Part shown: one piece after another, positions 1 through 10,922 of the stretch
Layout: each line of letters starts with the position of its first letter
Position numbering within the stretch: the stretch's first letter is position 1
Made by a program: the position numbers and the translations under genes
DNA from: Bradyrhizobium sp.
GTDB lineage: Bacteria > Pseudomonadota > Alphaproteobacteria > Rhizobiales > Xanthobacteraceae
Reading direction: 5' to 3'
DNA: 64,000 nucleotides
Assembly (NCBI RefSeq): GCF_004799405.1
Contig: NZ_SSMW01000092.1
Coordinates: 1-64,000 of the forward strand
The notes under the pieces: generated by a model
What the model was told of the DNA's origin: nothing
Seen by the model: the letters and a program-made list of their open reading frames with translations, nothing else
The model's database searches: none

Positions 1-2
1 AG

Positions 3-1169
<1,167 letters not shown>

Positions 1170-1324
1170 CCGAGCGTGACCTTGTCGTCCCCCGCCGCTA
1201 TAACCCGCGCGCACGGATGGCACGATTTCCGGCCTTGCGGGATAGGCCATATCCCCGTCACCTAGGGCGGCACCGACGTTGCCGATTCGCGGTTTCGAAG
1301 CTTTGATGCGGACCTGACCAGCCG

Positions 1325-1954
1325 ATGCCGATAACCATACTCGATCTCGCTTTGCTCGCGGTGATGCTGATCTCCGGCCTGCTGGCGATGGTGCGCGGCT
1401 TCATGCGCGAGATCCTGTCGATCGCGGCATGGGGTGCTGCGGCGCTGGTCACCCTCTATGGATTCTCGAAACTGCTGCCGACCGCGAAAACTTATTTCAA
1501 CAACGACACGGTCGCAGCCATAGTGGTGGTCGCCGGCGTCTTCGTCGGCACCCTGATCGTGGTCTCCATCGTGACGGTGCGGATATCCGACATGATCCTG
1601 GACTCCCGGATCGGGGCGCTCGACCGCACCCTCGGGTTCCTGTTTGGGCTGGCGCGCGGCCTTCTGATCGTCGTGGTCGCCTACCAGTTCTTCATCTGGC
1701 TGGTTCCGGAGAAGCAGCGGCCGGACTGGGTGACGGGCGCGAAGTCCCGGGTGGTGCTGCAGGGAACCGGCGATTGGCTGATGTCGCTCTTGCCTGACGA
1801 CCCCGAGAACACCATCTTGAAGAGATTCAAGAAGAACAAGCCGGATGACGACCAACCTGAGACCGAACCGACGGCGCCGGCCCCCGGTGATGGCTACAGC
1901 AAACCTGCCCGCGACAGCCTGAAAAAGCTGATCGAGAAACCCACGGGACGTTGA
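1325..1954 (+). CDS. cvpA: CvpA family membrane protein
   Basis: This 209-residue protein has four hydrophobic segments in its first 140 residues (beginning ILDLALLAVMLISGLLAMV) followed by a charged, proline-rich cytoplasmic-looking tail ending near KKLIEKPTGR. The pattern matches the CvpA (colicin V production) family, whose members are inner-membrane proteins of uncertain biochemical role linked to envelope homeostasis. It sits 36 bases upstream of purF on the same strand, the same pairing known from E. coli and many proteobacteria, so the two are probably co-transcribed. The ATG at 1325 is preceded by a weak ribosome site; no better start is visible. Confidence 0.88.
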   Translation: MPITILDLALLAVMLISGLLAMVRGFMREILSIAAWGAAALVTLYGFSKLLPTAKTYFNNDTVAAIVVVAGVFVGTLIVVSIVTVRISDMILDSRIGALDRTLGFLFGLARGLLIVVVAYQFFIWLVPEKQRPDWVTGAKSRVVLQGTGDWLMSLLPDDPENTILKRFKKNKPDDDQPETEPTAPAPGDGYSKPARDSLKKLIEKPTGR

Positions 1955-1990
1955 TACGAGACGCTAATACTTGGCCACAAGAGAGGCGCG

Positions 1991-3496
1991 ATGGACTGCC
2001 AACAGAGCCCTTCCGATCAAGCCGAACACTGCGATTTCGACCTTACGGACCAGGACCTCGACGGCGACACGCTCCGCGAGGAATGCGGGGTATTCGGCAT
2101 CTTCGGCCATCCCGACGCCGCCACCATCACCGCACTCGGATTGCACGCCCTGCAGCACCGCGGCCAGGAGGCCGCCGGCATCGTCTCCTTCGACGGCTCC
2201 CGGTTCCATTCCGAGCGGCGGCTCGGTCTGGTCGGCGACACCTTTTCCCGCGCCGACGTGATTGCACGCCTGCCCGGCACCATCGCGGTCGGCCACGTGC
2301 GCTACTCCACGACGGGCGAAACCATCCTGCGCAACGTGCAGCCGCTGTTCGCCGAGCTCAACGCCGGCGGCTTCGCGGTCGGCCACAACGGCAATCTCAC
2401 CAACGGGCTGACGCTGCGCCGTGAACTGGTGCGCAACGGCGCCATGATGCAATCCACCACCGACACCGAGGTGATCCTGCACCTGGTCGCGCAGTCCAAG
2501 CGCAACCGCTTCATCGACCGTTTCATCGAGGCGCTGCGCGCGATCGAAGGCGCCTACTCGCTGGTGTCGCTGACCAACAAGAAGCTGATCGGCGCCCGCG
2601 ATCCGCTCGGCATTCGCCCGCTGGTGATGGGCGAACTCGACGGCTGTCCGATCCTGGCGTCGGAAACCTGCGCGCTCGACATCATCGGCGCGAAATACAT
2701 CCGCGACGTCGAACCCGGCGAAGTCATCGTGTTCGACCGCCATGGCGTGCAAAGCCACAAGCCGTTTCCGCCGATGCCGCCGCGCCCCTGCATCTTCGAA
2801 TACATCTACTTCTCGCGGCCGGATTCGATCGTAGGCGGCCGCTCGGTCTACGACGTGCGCAAGGCGATGGGCGCTGAACTCGCCCGCGAGAGCCATGTCG
2901 ATGTCGACGTGGTGGTGCCGGTGCCGGATTCCGGCGTGCCCGCCGCACTGGGTTATTCCCGGGAATCCGGGGTGCCGTTCGAACTCGGCATCATCCGCAA
3001 CCACTATGTCGGCCGCACCTTCATCCAGCCCACCCAGAGCGTGCGCGAACTCGGCGTGCGCATGAAGCATTCGGCCAACCGCGCCGCGATCCAGGGCAAG
3101 CGCATCGTGCTGATCGACGACAGCCTGGTGCGCGGCACCACATCGCGGAAGATCGTCAAGATGATGCGCGACGCCGGCGCGCGCGAGGTGCATTTCCGCA
3201 TCGCCTCGCCGCCGATCACGCATCCGGATTATTACGGCATCGACACCCCCGATCGCGCCGGCCTCTTGGCGGCAACCCATAACCTCGAAGAGATGCGGCA
3301 GCTGATCGGCGCCGACACGCTGGCGTTCCTGTCGGTCGACGGCATCTACCGCGCCATGGGCGAACCCGGCCGCGACCCCGCGCACCCGAAATTCACCGAT
3401 CACTGCTTTACCGGCGACTACCCCACCGCGCTCACCGACCTGACGCAGGCCGAAGCCCAGCCGCGGCAACTGTCCTTGCTGGCGGAGGCGAGCTGA
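1991..3496 (+). CDS. purF: amidophosphoribosyltransferase PurF
   Basis: PurF catalyses the first committed step of purine synthesis: PRPP plus glutamine gives 5-phosphoribosylamine. The 501-residue protein has a short propeptide followed by CGVFGI, placing the catalytic Ntn-type cysteine at residue 32, then the glutaminase domain, and a phosphoribosyltransferase domain with the PRPP-binding motif IVLIDDSLVRGTT at about residues 372-384. The propeptide before Cys32 implies self-processing, as in the Bacillus-type enzymes. A GAGAGG ribosome site just upstream supports this ATG. guaA and guaB, also purine genes, lie 30-45 kb further along. Confidence 0.97.
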   Translation: MDCQQSPSDQAEHCDFDLTDQDLDGDTLREECGVFGIFGHPDAATITALGLHALQHRGQEAAGIVSFDGSRFHSERRLGLVGDTFSRADVIARLPGTIAVGHVRYSTTGETILRNVQPLFAELNAGGFAVGHNGNLTNGLTLRRELVRNGAMMQSTTDTEVILHLVAQSKRNRFIDRFIEALRAIEGAYSLVSLTNKKLIGARDPLGIRPLVMGELDGCPILASETCALDIIGAKYIRDVEPGEVIVFDRHGVQSHKPFPPMPPRPCIFEYIYFSRPDSIVGGRSVYDVRKAMGAELARESHVDVDVVVPVPDSGVPAALGYSRESGVPFELGIIRNHYVGRTFIQPTQSVRELGVRMKHSANRAAIQGKRIVLIDDSLVRGTTSRKIVKMMRDAGAREVHFRIASPPITHPDYYGIDTPDRAGLLAATHNLEEMRQLIGADTLAFLSVDGIYRAMGEPGRDPAHPKFTDHCFTGDYPTALTDLTQAEAQPRQLSLLAEAS

Positions 3497-3500
3497 TAGC

Positions 3501-3622
3501 TCGTCCCCGCGAAAGCGGGGACCCATAATCCCGGGCGCCGATTGTTCGGGCGGTATCAATAGGCACATCGTTTTCCATCATCACCTGCACGGCGTATGGG
3601 TCCCTGCGTTCGCAGGGACGAC
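3501..3622. repeat. bipartite nested-palindrome repeat (copy 1)
   Basis: Two hairpin halves, 3503-3527 and 3595-3620, face each other: the left half runs GTCCCCGCGAAAGCGGGGAC then CCATA, and the right half runs TATGG then GTCCC...GGGAC. Each half is a palindrome in itself and the two halves are inverted relative to each other. It fills most of the gap between purF and the next gene and may also end purF transcription. Similar architecture recurs at 30667, 35401 and 62383. Confidence 0.7.
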
Positions 3623-3640
3623 CGCCGATAGAGTTACCCG

Positions 3641-4381
3641 ATGCCCCTCCCCCTCGCCTCCCGCATTGCTCTCGTCACCGGCGCGTCGCGCGGCATCGGC
3701 TATGCCACCGCGCGGGCGCTGGCCAAGGCCGGCGCCCATGTGATCGCGGTGGCGCGAACCCAAGGCGGGCTCGAAGAACTTGACGACGCGATCCGAAAGG
3801 ACGGCGGCAGCGCCACCCTGGTGCCGCTCAACCTCACCGACTTCGACGGCATCGCCCGCCTTGGTGCTGCCCTCAACGAGCGCCACGGCAAGCTCGACAT
3901 CCTGGTCGGCAATGCCGGCGTCGCCGGCCCGTCCTCGCCGCTCGGCCATATCGAGATGAAGCCGTGGAACGACGTGATCGCGGTCAACGTATCGGCCAAC
4001 TTTCAACTGATCCGGTGCATGGAGCCGTTGCTGAAAAAGTCCGATGCCGGCCGCGCGGTATTCGTCACCTCGGCAGCTTCCTACAAGGCGCTGGCCTATG
4101 TCGGTCCGTATGCCGCCTCGAAAGCCGCGCTGGAAACGCTGGTGCGGGTATGGGCCAACGAGACCGCAACGACGCCGGTTCGCGTCAATCTGTTCAGCCC
4201 GGGCCCGATCCGCACCCGCATGCGCGCCACCGTGTTTCCGGGCGAAGATCCCCTGACACTGGACACGCCGGACCAGGCCGCCGGATTCATCGTGCCGATG
4301 TGCCTGCCCGGCTGGACCGAGACCGGCAAACTCTACGATTACCCGACCCGCAAGCTCCTGAGTTTCCAAAGCCCGGCGTGA
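3641..4381 (+). CDS. SDR family NAD(P)-dependent oxidoreductase
   Basis: A classical short-chain dehydrogenase of 246 residues. The cofactor motif TGASRGIG lies at residues 13-20, the NAG motif follows near residue 91, and the catalytic pair is Tyr157 and Lys161 in YAASK, with the catalytic serine in VTSAAS just before. Substrate cannot be told from sequence. It follows purF on the same strand after a repeat; in Bradyrhizobium relatives an SDR is commonly found at this place. Family is certain, specific function unknown. Confidence 0.9.
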   Translation: MPLPLASRIALVTGASRGIGYATARALAKAGAHVIAVARTQGGLEELDDAIRKDGGSATLVPLNLTDFDGIARLGAALNERHGKLDILVGNAGVAGPSSPLGHIEMKPWNDVIAVNVSANFQLIRCMEPLLKKSDAGRAVFVTSAASYKALAYVGPYAASKAALETLVRVWANETATTPVRVNLFSPGPIRTRMRATVFPGEDPLTLDTPDQAAGFIVPMCLPGWTETGKLYDYPTRKLLSFQSPA

Positions 4382-4477
4382 CCCCTTTCGGGGCATTCAG
4401 CCCGATTGACTCCCGAACTCCCCCGCTATTCACTGGCGCCCAATGTGGAAAAACCGGCAAACCAAGGGGGAATTTCG

Positions 4478-5707
4478 ATGACGATGACGATGCTGACGCG
4501 GCGCACCGCCGTGCTTCTGACATGCGCGGGACTGGGGGTTGCAACCCCGGCGCTGGCTCAGGACAAGACGGTCAAGATCGGCGTGCTGAACGACATGTCG
4601 AGCCTGTACGCCGACATCGGCGGCCCCAACTCGGTGGTCGCCGTCAAGATGGCCGTGGAAGATTCCGGCCTGCCCGCAAAGGGCTGGAAGATCGACGTGC
4701 TGAGCGGCGATCACCAGAACAAGCCGGACGTCGGCGTCAACATTTCCCGGCAGTGGATCGACGTCGACAAGGTCGATGCCATCGTCGACACGCCAACCTC
4801 CAGCGTCGCGCTCGCGGTGTCCAATCTGGTCAAGGACAAGAACGCGATCATGATCAATTCGGGCGGCGCCAGCGCCGACATCAGCGGCAAGGCATGCACG
4901 CCGAACACGCTGTCGGTGACCTACGATACCTACATGCTCGCCACCGGCACCGGCAAGGCGCTGACCAAGGCCGGCGGCGACAGCTGGTTCTTCCTGACCG
5001 CCGACTACGCCTTCGGCTACGCGCTCGAGCGCGACACCGCGGCCGTCGTTACCGCCAGTGGCGGCAAGGTTCTGGGCGGCGTCAAGCATCCGCTCAATAC
5101 CTCGGACTTTTCGTCGTTCCTGCTGCAGGCGCAGGCTTCGAAAGCCAAGGTGGTCGGGCTCGCCAATGCCGGCGGCGACACCACCAATGCGATCAAGCAG
5201 GCCTCCGAATTCGGCATCGTGGCGGGCGGACAGAAGCTCGCGGCGCTGCTGCTTTTCATCAATGACGTGCATGCGCTGGGGCTGAACACCGCGCAGGGTC
5301 TCACCTTCACGGAGTCGTTCTACTGGGACATGAACGACAATACGCGCACATGGTCGAAGCGCTTCCAGAAGCTGTCGCCGAAGGGGTCGATGCCGTCGAT
5401 GACGGTGGCGGGCCTGTATTCCGGCGTGCTGCACTATCTCAAGACACTGGAGGCGATGGGCGGCAATTCGCATGACGGCGCCAAGATCGTCGTCAAGATG
5501 AAGGAATTGCCGACCGACGACGTGCTGTTCGGCAAGGGCACCATTCGCATCGACGGCCGCAAGATGCTGCCGGCCTACCTGTTCGAGGTGAAGAAGCCCG
5601 AAGAGTCGAAATATCCCTGGGACTACTACAAGCTGGTGGCGACGATCCCGGCCGAGGAGGCCGCGCGGCCGCTCAGCGAAAGCGAGTGTCCGCTGGTGAA
5701 GAAGTAG
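4478..5707 (+). CDS. Liv-type ABC transporter substrate-binding protein (orphan)
   Basis: A periplasmic binding protein of the branched-chain amino acid/amide (LivK/HAAT) type, 409 residues. The start at 4478 is chosen because AAGGGGG lies 8 bases upstream and it gives a signal peptide (residues 1-27, cleavage after PALA before QDKTVKIG). The mature part carries the periplasmic-binding fold typical of peripla_BP_6 proteins. It is a close paralogue of the protein at 17516-18736 (shared blocks include HQNKPDVGV and KHPLNTSDFSSFLLQAQ), but no permease or ATPase genes are next to it, so it may feed the transporter encoded at 15.6-20.3 kb. Ligand unknown. Confidence 0.9.
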   Translation: MTMTMLTRRTAVLLTCAGLGVATPALAQDKTVKIGVLNDMSSLYADIGGPNSVVAVKMAVEDSGLPAKGWKIDVLSGDHQNKPDVGVNISRQWIDVDKVDAIVDTPTSSVALAVSNLVKDKNAIMINSGGASADISGKACTPNTLSVTYDTYMLATGTGKALTKAGGDSWFFLTADYAFGYALERDTAAVVTASGGKVLGGVKHPLNTSDFSSFLLQAQASKAKVVGLANAGGDTTNAIKQASEFGIVAGGQKLAALLLFINDVHALGLNTAQGLTFTESFYWDMNDNTRTWSKRFQKLSPKGSMPSMTVAGLYSGVLHYLKTLEAMGGNSHDGAKIVVKMKELPTDDVLFGKGTIRIDGRKMLPAYLFEVKKPEESKYPWDYYKLVATIPAEEAARPLSESECPLVKK

Positions 5708-5732
5708 GGTCGCGGGTCCGCTGGCGGCAGGC

Positions 5733-6998
5733 TCAGGCGCGTTCGCCCGGGCCGGTCGCCAGCACGCGCACCGCAAGCGCGGACGCCAGCACCAAGAGCA
5801 CCGAGGCCAGCAGGAACGGCGCGCCCGGCAGTTTCAGCGGCGCTTGCGCTCCGATGAACCAGGCAAACGTCAGCGTGAACAGAAACGGCCCCACCAGTTG
5901 GGAGACGCTTTGCACGCTCGATATCGCGCCCTGCAACTGGCCCTGCCGGTCGGGCGCGACCTGCCGCGTCATCAGCGCTTGGGTCGCCGCACCCGCGACG
6001 CCCCACAACGCCATCACGGGAATGCCCAGCCAGAACAGCGCGCCGGTCGATGCCGCGCCGAAAATCAGAAAGCCAGTCGCGCCGCAGCCAAGCCCGAGCA
6101 GCAGCGCGCGCCGCTCGCCGAGGTGCCGCACGATCGGCCCGATCGCAACCCCCTGGACCACCATCGCGCAGATGCCGACCACCGCCAGCGTGAGACCGAC
6201 GGTCCTTGCATCCCAGCCGTAGCGATAGGTCGCATAGAGCACGAAGGTGGAGGGCAGCACCACATGCGCCACTTGCGCGATGAAGTTCACCACCGACAGG
6301 CCGGCAAGCACGGCATCGGAGCGCAGCAGATGCAGCGCACCGATCGGGTTGGCGCTTTTCCAGCGAAACGGCGAGCGGCGCTCCCTCGGCAGCGACTCCG
6401 GGAGGATCAGCAGGCCATACAGCGTATTGGCAAAACTCAGGCCGGCGGCGACCCAGAACGGCAGCCGCGGATCCATGCCGCCGAGCAGGCCGCCGACCGC
6501 GGGGCCGACGATGAATCCCGCGCCGAAGGCTGCGCCGATCTTGCCGAACACCGCCGCGCGCCGTTCCGGCGCCGTGATGTCGGCGATGTAGGCGAATGCC
6601 GTCGAGACACTGGCCGAGGTGATGCCCGAGATCACCCGGCCGACGAACAGCCAGGTCAACGACGGCGCCAGCGCCATCAGCACATAATCCAGCGCCAGCC
6701 CGAAATTCGACAACAGCACCACCGGCCGGCGGCCGAACCGGTCGGACAGGCCGCCCAGGATTGGCGAGAAGAAAAACTGCATCAGCGCCCAGGCGGTTCC
6801 GAACAGGCCGAAAATCCGCGCCGCGCTGGCGGTGTCGTTATCGACAAAGCTTTCGACGAGCTTGGGCAGGATCGGCATGATCAGGCCGAGCGCGAACATG
6901 TCGAGAAGGATGGTGACGAAGATAAAGGCCACCGCCGCGCGGCCCGGCGCGGCCGCGAGCGGCGTTTCGATGATGCTCCCGGGCCGCGCCTCGCTCAC
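5733..6998 (-). CDS. TetA-like MFS drug efflux transporter
   Basis: A 12-helix major facilitator superfamily protein of about 421 residues. After helix 1 it carries [11 protein letters not shown] and the loop motif [12 protein letters not shown], which together are typical of the TetA/TCR group of drug-proton antiporters. The GTG start at 6998 is chosen because it overlaps the der stop codon by four bases (GTGA), which suggests translational coupling to der, and because it places helix 1 about 20 residues in; a longer reading upstream would run through der. The true substrate is unknown; tetracycline resistance should not be assumed. Confidence 0.85.
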   Translation of the reverse strand: MSEARPGSIIETPLAAAPGRAAVAFIFVTILLDMFALGLIMPILPKLVESFVDNDTASAARIFGLFGTAWALMQFFFSPILGGLSDRFGRRPVVLLSNFGLALDYVLMALAPSLTWLFVGRVISGITSASVSTAFAYIADITAPERRAAVFGKIGAAFGAGFIVGPAVGGLLGGMDPRLPFWVAAGLSFANTLYGLLILPESLPRERRSPFRWKSANPIGALHLLRSDAVLAGLSVVNFIAQVAHVVLPSTFVLYATYRYGWDARTVGLTLAVVGICAMVVQGVAIGPIVRHLGERRALLLGLGCGATGFLIFGAASTGALFWLGIPVMALWGVAGAATQALMTRQVAPDRQGQLQGAISSVQSVSQLVGPFLFTLTFAWFIGAQAPLKLPGAPFLLASVLLVLASALAVRVLATGPGERA

Positions 6999-8383
6999 GA
7001 CGGACGCCTGCGCTTGTGGGCGAACGGGTTGGCTTTCTCGCGCAGCGTAATCCGCACCGGCGTGCCCGGAAGCTCGAAGAATTCGCGCAAGGAATTGACG
7101 AGATAACGCAGGTACGATTGCGGCACCGCGTCCGCCCGCGAGCAGAACAGCACAAAACTCGGCGGCCGCGCCTTGGCTTGCGTGATGTAGTTCAGCTTCA
7201 GCCGACGGCCCGACACCGCCGGCGGCGGATTGGCGTCGACGGTCTGCTCGAACCAGCGATTGAGCGCGGCCGTCGGCACCCGCCGGTTCCACACCGCATA
7301 GGCCTCTTCGATCGCACTCATCAGGCGGTCGATGCCCTCGCCCATCAGGCCGGACACCGCGACAATCGGCATGCCCCTGACCTGGGGCAGGAGATGATCG
7401 GCGTCGGTGCGCAAGCCCGCGATCAGGCTGGCCTGCCGTCCCATCAAGTCCCATTTGTTGACCGCGATCACCAGCGCTCGGCCCTCGCGCTCGATCAGGT
7501 CGGCGATGCGCAGGTCCTGTTCCTCGAACTTGTTCTGCGCGTCCATCATCAGCACCACGACTTCGGCGAAGCGCACCGCGCGCAGCGCGTCGGCCACCGA
7601 CAGCTTTTCCAGCTTCTCCTCGATCCGCGAGCGCCGCCGCAGGCCCGCAGTGTCGAACACCCGGAAATCCCGGCCCTGCCAGTTGATCTCGACCGAAATG
7701 GAATCGCGGGTAGTGCCGGCCTCGGCGCTGGTCAACAGGCGCTCTTCGCCGAGCAGATGATTGATCAGTGTGGACTTGCCGGCATTGGGGCGGCCGACGA
7801 TCGCCACCCGGATCGGCCGCTTCGAAATGTCTTCATCCGGATCGATGACGTCGTCATCATCGAACTCGTCGGCGACGTCATCGACCGGCTCCGGCATCAG
7901 CGGGCGCAGCGCATCGTAGAGTTCGCCGAGGCCCTCGCCATGCTCGGCCGAAATCTGGATCGGCTCGCCGAGGCCCAGCGCGTAGGCTTCCATCGCGCCG
8001 GCATCGCCCTGCTTGCCCTCGCTCTTGTTGGCGACGAGAATCACCGGCTTGTTGGCGCGGCGGGCGAAATCGGCGAAGGCGCGATCGTTCGGCGTCAGCC
8101 CGGCGCGAGCGTCGATCACGAACATCAGCACATCGGCAAGACCGATCGCCGCTTCGGTCTGCTCCTGCATCCGCGCGGTCAGCGAGCCCTTGGCGCCCTC
8201 GTCGAGACCCGCGGTGTCGATGATGGTGAATTCGAGATCGCCGAGACGCGCTTCGCCCTCGCGGCGATCGCGGGTGACGCCCGGCTCGTCATCAACCAGC
8301 GCCAGCTTCTGCCCGACCAGGCGATTGAACAGCGTCGACTTTCCGACGTTGGGCCGGCCGATAATGGCAATCGTGAAGGACAT
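6995..8383 (-). CDS. der: ribosome biogenesis GTPase Der
   Basis: Der (EngA) is an essential GTPase with two tandem G domains that helps 50S subunit assembly. GRPNVGKST occurs at residues 9-17 and a second GRPNAGKST begins the second G domain; both have DTAG switch motifs, the second has NKWD, and the C-terminal KH-like domain follows. A strongly acidic linker ([14 protein letters not shown]) joins the G domains. Start 8383 (MSFTIAIIG) is preferred over the longer reading to 8443 because Der proteins start directly at the first G domain. 462 residues, as expected. Confidence 0.96.
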   Translation of the reverse strand: MSFTIAIIGRPNVGKSTLFNRLVGQKLALVDDEPGVTRDRREGEARLGDLEFTIIDTAGLDEGAKGSLTARMQEQTEAAIGLADVLMFVIDARAGLTPNDRAFADFARRANKPVILVANKSEGKQGDAGAMEAYALGLGEPIQISAEHGEGLGELYDALRPLMPEPVDDVADEFDDDDVIDPDEDISKRPIRVAIVGRPNAGKSTLINHLLGEERLLTSAEAGTTRDSISVEINWQGRDFRVFDTAGLRRRSRIEEKLEKLSVADALRAVRFAEVVVLMMDAQNKFEEQDLRIADLIEREGRALVIAVNKWDLMGRQASLIAGLRTDADHLLPQVRGMPIVAVSGLMGEGIDRLMSAIEEAYAVWNRRVPTAALNRWFEQTVDANPPPAVSGRRLKLNYITQAKARPPSFVLFCSRADAVPQSYLRYLVNSLREFFELPGTPVRITLREKANPFAHKRRRPS

Positions 8384-8498
8384 GGACGATCCGTGCGCCT
8401 TAAGCGCGTGTTCCGCAAAAAGTGTGTCGCGGTCTTGCGACAAGAATACGCGCAGATTATCCGATCGGCGCGCATGTCCGTGAGACGGAAAAGCGAAA

Positions 8499-9050
8499 TC
8501 AGCGCGAGAAGGTACCGCCCGGCAACGGCGCCGGGAATGGCGCGGCGGATTGCTGTGCCGGTTGGCCGGGCGCCGGTTGCGGCGCTTGCGCGGCCGGCTG
8601 ATCGGGCTGCGGCGCGGTGGTGCGCTTGCGCACGATCTTCTTCGGTTTCGGCGCCGGCGGCACCGCGGCGGCGCCGCCTTCTTCCTCGGTTCCGGCGGCA
8701 GGCTCCTCGGGCGCGGTGCTGGCGGTCGCCGGCGGCTTGCCCTTACCTTTGGCGGCGCGCTTCGACTTCGGCTCCTCCGCGGGCGGCGGCGGTGCCGGCG
8801 TCACCAACGCGTTCTGCTGCTCGGTCTGCTCGCGCGCTCCCTTGTACAGATCCTTCGGCACGCCCTGCTCGAGGCCCGGCACGCCCTCGGGGAAAACCGG
8901 CTTGCGCTCGCCCGGCAGCTTTTTCTTGGTGTCGAGGAAATCCAGCCAATCGGTCGGATCGAAATTGGCGAAGCCGCCGGAACAGCCGGCCAGCGCGCCC
9001 GACAGCGAGATCAGGACGGCGGCAGCGATCAGACGTTGCGAGCGGCGCAT
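8499..9050 (-). CDS. Pro/Ala-rich lipoprotein of unknown function
   Basis: A 183-residue protein with a lipoprotein signal peptide: MRRSQRL, a hydrophobic stretch and the lipobox LAGC near residue 22. A short conserved-looking segment ([22 protein letters not shown], read in parts, then [15 protein letters not shown]) is followed by a long low-complexity tail rich in proline, alanine, lysine and glutamine. It sits between the yfgM-like gene (34 bases upstream) and der, the place where many proteobacteria encode BamB, but no beta-propeller repeats are present. I would not call it BamB. It is probably an envelope protein anchored in the outer membrane with a disordered tail. Confidence 0.75.
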   Translation of the reverse strand: MRRSQRLIAAAVLISLSGALAGCSGGFANFDPTDWLDFLDTKKKLPGERKPVFPEGVPGLEQGVPKDLYKGAREQTEQQNALVTPAPPPPAEEPKSKRAAKGKGKPPATASTAPEEPAAGTEEEGGAAAVPPAPKPKKIVRKRTTAPQPDQPAAQAPQPAPGQPAQQSAAPFPAPLPGGTFSR

Positions 9051-9084
9051 GGTCGATTTCTCACTCAAGTCGTTTCTCACGCCG

Positions 9085-9738
9085 TCAGCTTTTCGCGACC
9101 GGCGGCAGCAACGCCTGCAGCGCTTCGGCGCGCGAGCGCAGGGCCGGCGGCGTTTCGCCGTCATTGGCAATCAAGTCCAGCCATCGCCGCGCCGCCGTGG
9201 TATCGTTGGCACGCCAGGCGGAGAGCGCCAGCAGTTCGCGCGCCGTATGGCGAAAGGTCGCCCCCGGCGCTGCGGCGGACTCAAGACGTTGCAGCATGTT
9301 GGGATAGCCAGCGGTATCCACCAGCAGCCCTGCGGCGCGGACCTTGGCCAATTCCTGTTCGGCGGTGCCGACGCTGCGATCGGTCGAGATGTCGTCGTAC
9401 AGCTTGGCCGCCGCTTGCGGATCGCGGCTGGCGACTTCCGCCGCCGCGTGCAGCCGCGACATCATGCGGTAGCCCGACGGGGCGGTCGCAGCCAGAGTGT
9501 TGAAGGCCGCCTCGGCCTCGGTGTGCTTGTCCTGTTCGGACAGTTCCACGGCCTTGTCGAAAGCAGCCCCCGCCTCGGCCGCCTTCTGCGCTTCGAGGTA
9601 CTGGTAGCCGCGCCAGCCGCCCACTGCGGCGACGATCAACAGCGCGCCAGCGATAATGTAGATCGAATACTGGTCCCACAGCTTCTTGAGCTGGTCGCGA
9701 CGGACATCCTCGTCGACTTCATCAAATAATTCAGACAC
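9085..9738 (-). CDS. YfgM-like tetratricopeptide membrane protein
   Basis: 217 residues with a cytoplasmic N-terminus (MSELFDEVDEDVRRDQLKKLW), one transmembrane helix (about residues 27-45, IIAGALLIVAAVGGW) and a helical periplasmic domain with TPR-like pairs. This is the layout of YfgM, the SecYEG-associated periplasmic chaperone-like subunit. The C-terminal half (ARELLALSAWRANDT onward) also fits the family. The gene order yfgM-like, lipoprotein, der resembles the yfgM-bamB-der order of gammaproteobacteria, which supports the call. Confidence 0.85.
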   Translation of the reverse strand: MSELFDEVDEDVRRDQLKKLWDQYSIYIIAGALLIVAAVGGWRGYQYLEAQKAAEAGAAFDKAVELSEQDKHTEAEAAFNTLAATAPSGYRMMSRLHAAAEVASRDPQAAAKLYDDISTDRSVGTAEQELAKVRAAGLLVDTAGYPNMLQRLESAAAPGATFRHTARELLALSAWRANDTTAARRWLDLIANDGETPPALRSRAEALQALLPPVAKS

Positions 9739-9897
9739 TTAAAGGTATCCATTCCCCGCTGAGCCGCAAAACATTACCGGCGGCGCAAAACGCCTGTCCC
9801 CGCATGGCGGCGGCGATACCCTAGCGATATGGCGGTGGCAAGGCAAAGCAAGCCGGACCAAAGCGTTAACACTGTTGAAGTCGGGCAAAAGCCGTTG

Positions 9898-10482
9898 TCA
9901 CACCCCCACCACGGGAACCCCGATCACGACGGGATGAAACGCGAAAGCCAGCGCCAGATAGGCGACGATCCCGACCGCCACCGCGATCAGGTCGTTGCCT
10001 GGGCCGCCGACCGGAATCGGCGGCGCCCCTCCATCGGTGCGGCGCTTCAGCGAAATCCGGTCGAACACCGCCCATCCCAGGAACGAGCCGAACAGGATGA
10101 TCGAGCCGAGGTCGCCGTTGGCGAGCAGATGCGCCGCCGCCCACAATTTGACGCCGGCCAGCATCGGATGCTTCAGCGTGGTGTAGATGCGGCCGCGGAT
10201 GTAGGACGCCGCCACCAGAATGACCGCCGGCAGCATCAGCGCCACCGTGATGTGCTTGAGCACGGTCGGTGGATGCCAGATGTCGATCCAGCCGGTCGCG
10301 CGGTAATGGGCGAAACCCCAGACGATCAGCACCAGACCCGCGACCGACGCCAGCGCGTAGCCGATCTTGTAGGTGCCCTCGCCCATCGAAGCGATCGTTC
10401 GCGCGCGCAACTCACGCTGGGTCGTGAGGGTGTGGACACCGAGGAACAGCACGAGGCCCAGGATCATCACCAGCAGTCCCAC
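9898..10482 (-). CDS. NnrU family integral membrane protein
   Basis: A 194-residue polytopic membrane protein with about five or six helices. The N-terminal GLVLFLGVHTLTT and the later KHPMLAGVKLWAAAHLLANGD segment are characteristic of the NnrU family, first named for a gene near denitrification regulators in Rhodobacter. Members may take part in nitric oxide/nitrite metabolism, but a biochemical function is not established, and no denitrification genes are visible here. It stands alone, divergent from the His-rich peptide gene. Confidence 0.88.
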   Translation of the reverse strand: MGLLVMILGLVLFLGVHTLTTQRELRARTIASMGEGTYKIGYALASVAGLVLIVWGFAHYRATGWIDIWHPPTVLKHITVALMLPAVILVAASYIRGRIYTTLKHPMLAGVKLWAAAHLLANGDLGSIILFGSFLGWAVFDRISLKRRTDGGAPPIPVGGPGNDLIAVAVGIVAYLALAFAFHPVVIGVPVVGV

Positions 10483-10786
10483 GATGTCCTCCGTGTGCGA
10501 TACGCCAATGCCGCATTTGACGCGACCGCAAGCTTTCCGTCAACGCTGAGTTCCCGCGTCGGGTTCACCGCGGACATTGCCACTTTCGAGTTTTGAAAAC
10601 GTGCCGGCCATTTCGATTTCAAAAAAACAGCAAGACGGAAAGGAAACACGGAACCGGAATCATCGAAATCAAAGTGAAGCCAACCAAGCTGAACATCCGT
10701 TCAGAATACTGTTGTTGCGATGCCAGCAACGGTTTGGTTATCTTATTCTTCTACTGCTTGGAAACGATTCACCTGGAGGAAACAAA
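10483..10786. other. divergent intergenic region, no gene seen
   Basis: About 300 bases between the start of the NnrU-like gene on - and the His-rich peptide gene on +. It is less GC-rich than its surroundings, with a run of seven A near 10622 and several A/T-rich patches around 10680-10780. It must hold the promoters of both genes, but I cannot point to convincing -35/-10 pairs. The only clear signal is the GGAGGA ribosome site at 10775-10780. Confidence 0.5.
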
Positions 10787-10909
10787 ATGAAGAAGATTGC
10801 TTTGGTTCTGGCCGCACTGGCTGCTATCGCGTTTGCCATACCAGTTACAAGCGCAAGTGCCAAAGGGCATCACCATCACCATCACCACCATCATCATCAC
10901 CACAGGTGA
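10787..10909 (+). CDS. small secreted polyhistidine peptide (His12)
   Basis: A 40-residue peptide: a positively charged start (MKKIALVL), a hydrophobic core, and a signal-peptidase-like ASA site at residues 23-25, followed by KG, twelve consecutive histidines (residues 28-39) and a final arginine. Cleavage after Ala25 would release a 15-residue mature peptide that is almost only histidine. The ATG has a strong GGAGGA site 6 bases upstream and a strong hairpin terminator follows 13 bases after the stop, so this is a complete single-gene transcription unit. Histidines are encoded by mixed CAT and CAC. A role in binding nickel, zinc or copper in the periplasm is an inference only. Confidence 0.75.
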   Translation: MKKIALVLAALAAIAFAIPVTSASAKGHHHHHHHHHHHHR

Positions 10910-10922
10910 TGCAGCGCTGACA

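Noticed and set aside
1964..3568. 534-codon open frame antisense to purF
   Set aside because: No family features; the strong codon periodicity and the motifs belong to purF on the other strand. Long antisense frames are expected in high-GC DNA.
5733..6998. Calling the MFS pump a tetracycline resistance gene
   Set aside because: The TetA-type motifs are shared by many chromosomal pumps of other specificity; nothing in the context indicates resistance.
7016..9307. 763-codon open frame antisense to der and its neighbours
   Set aside because: Composition is Arg/Ala/His-rich without domains; it covers parts of three real genes on the other strand.
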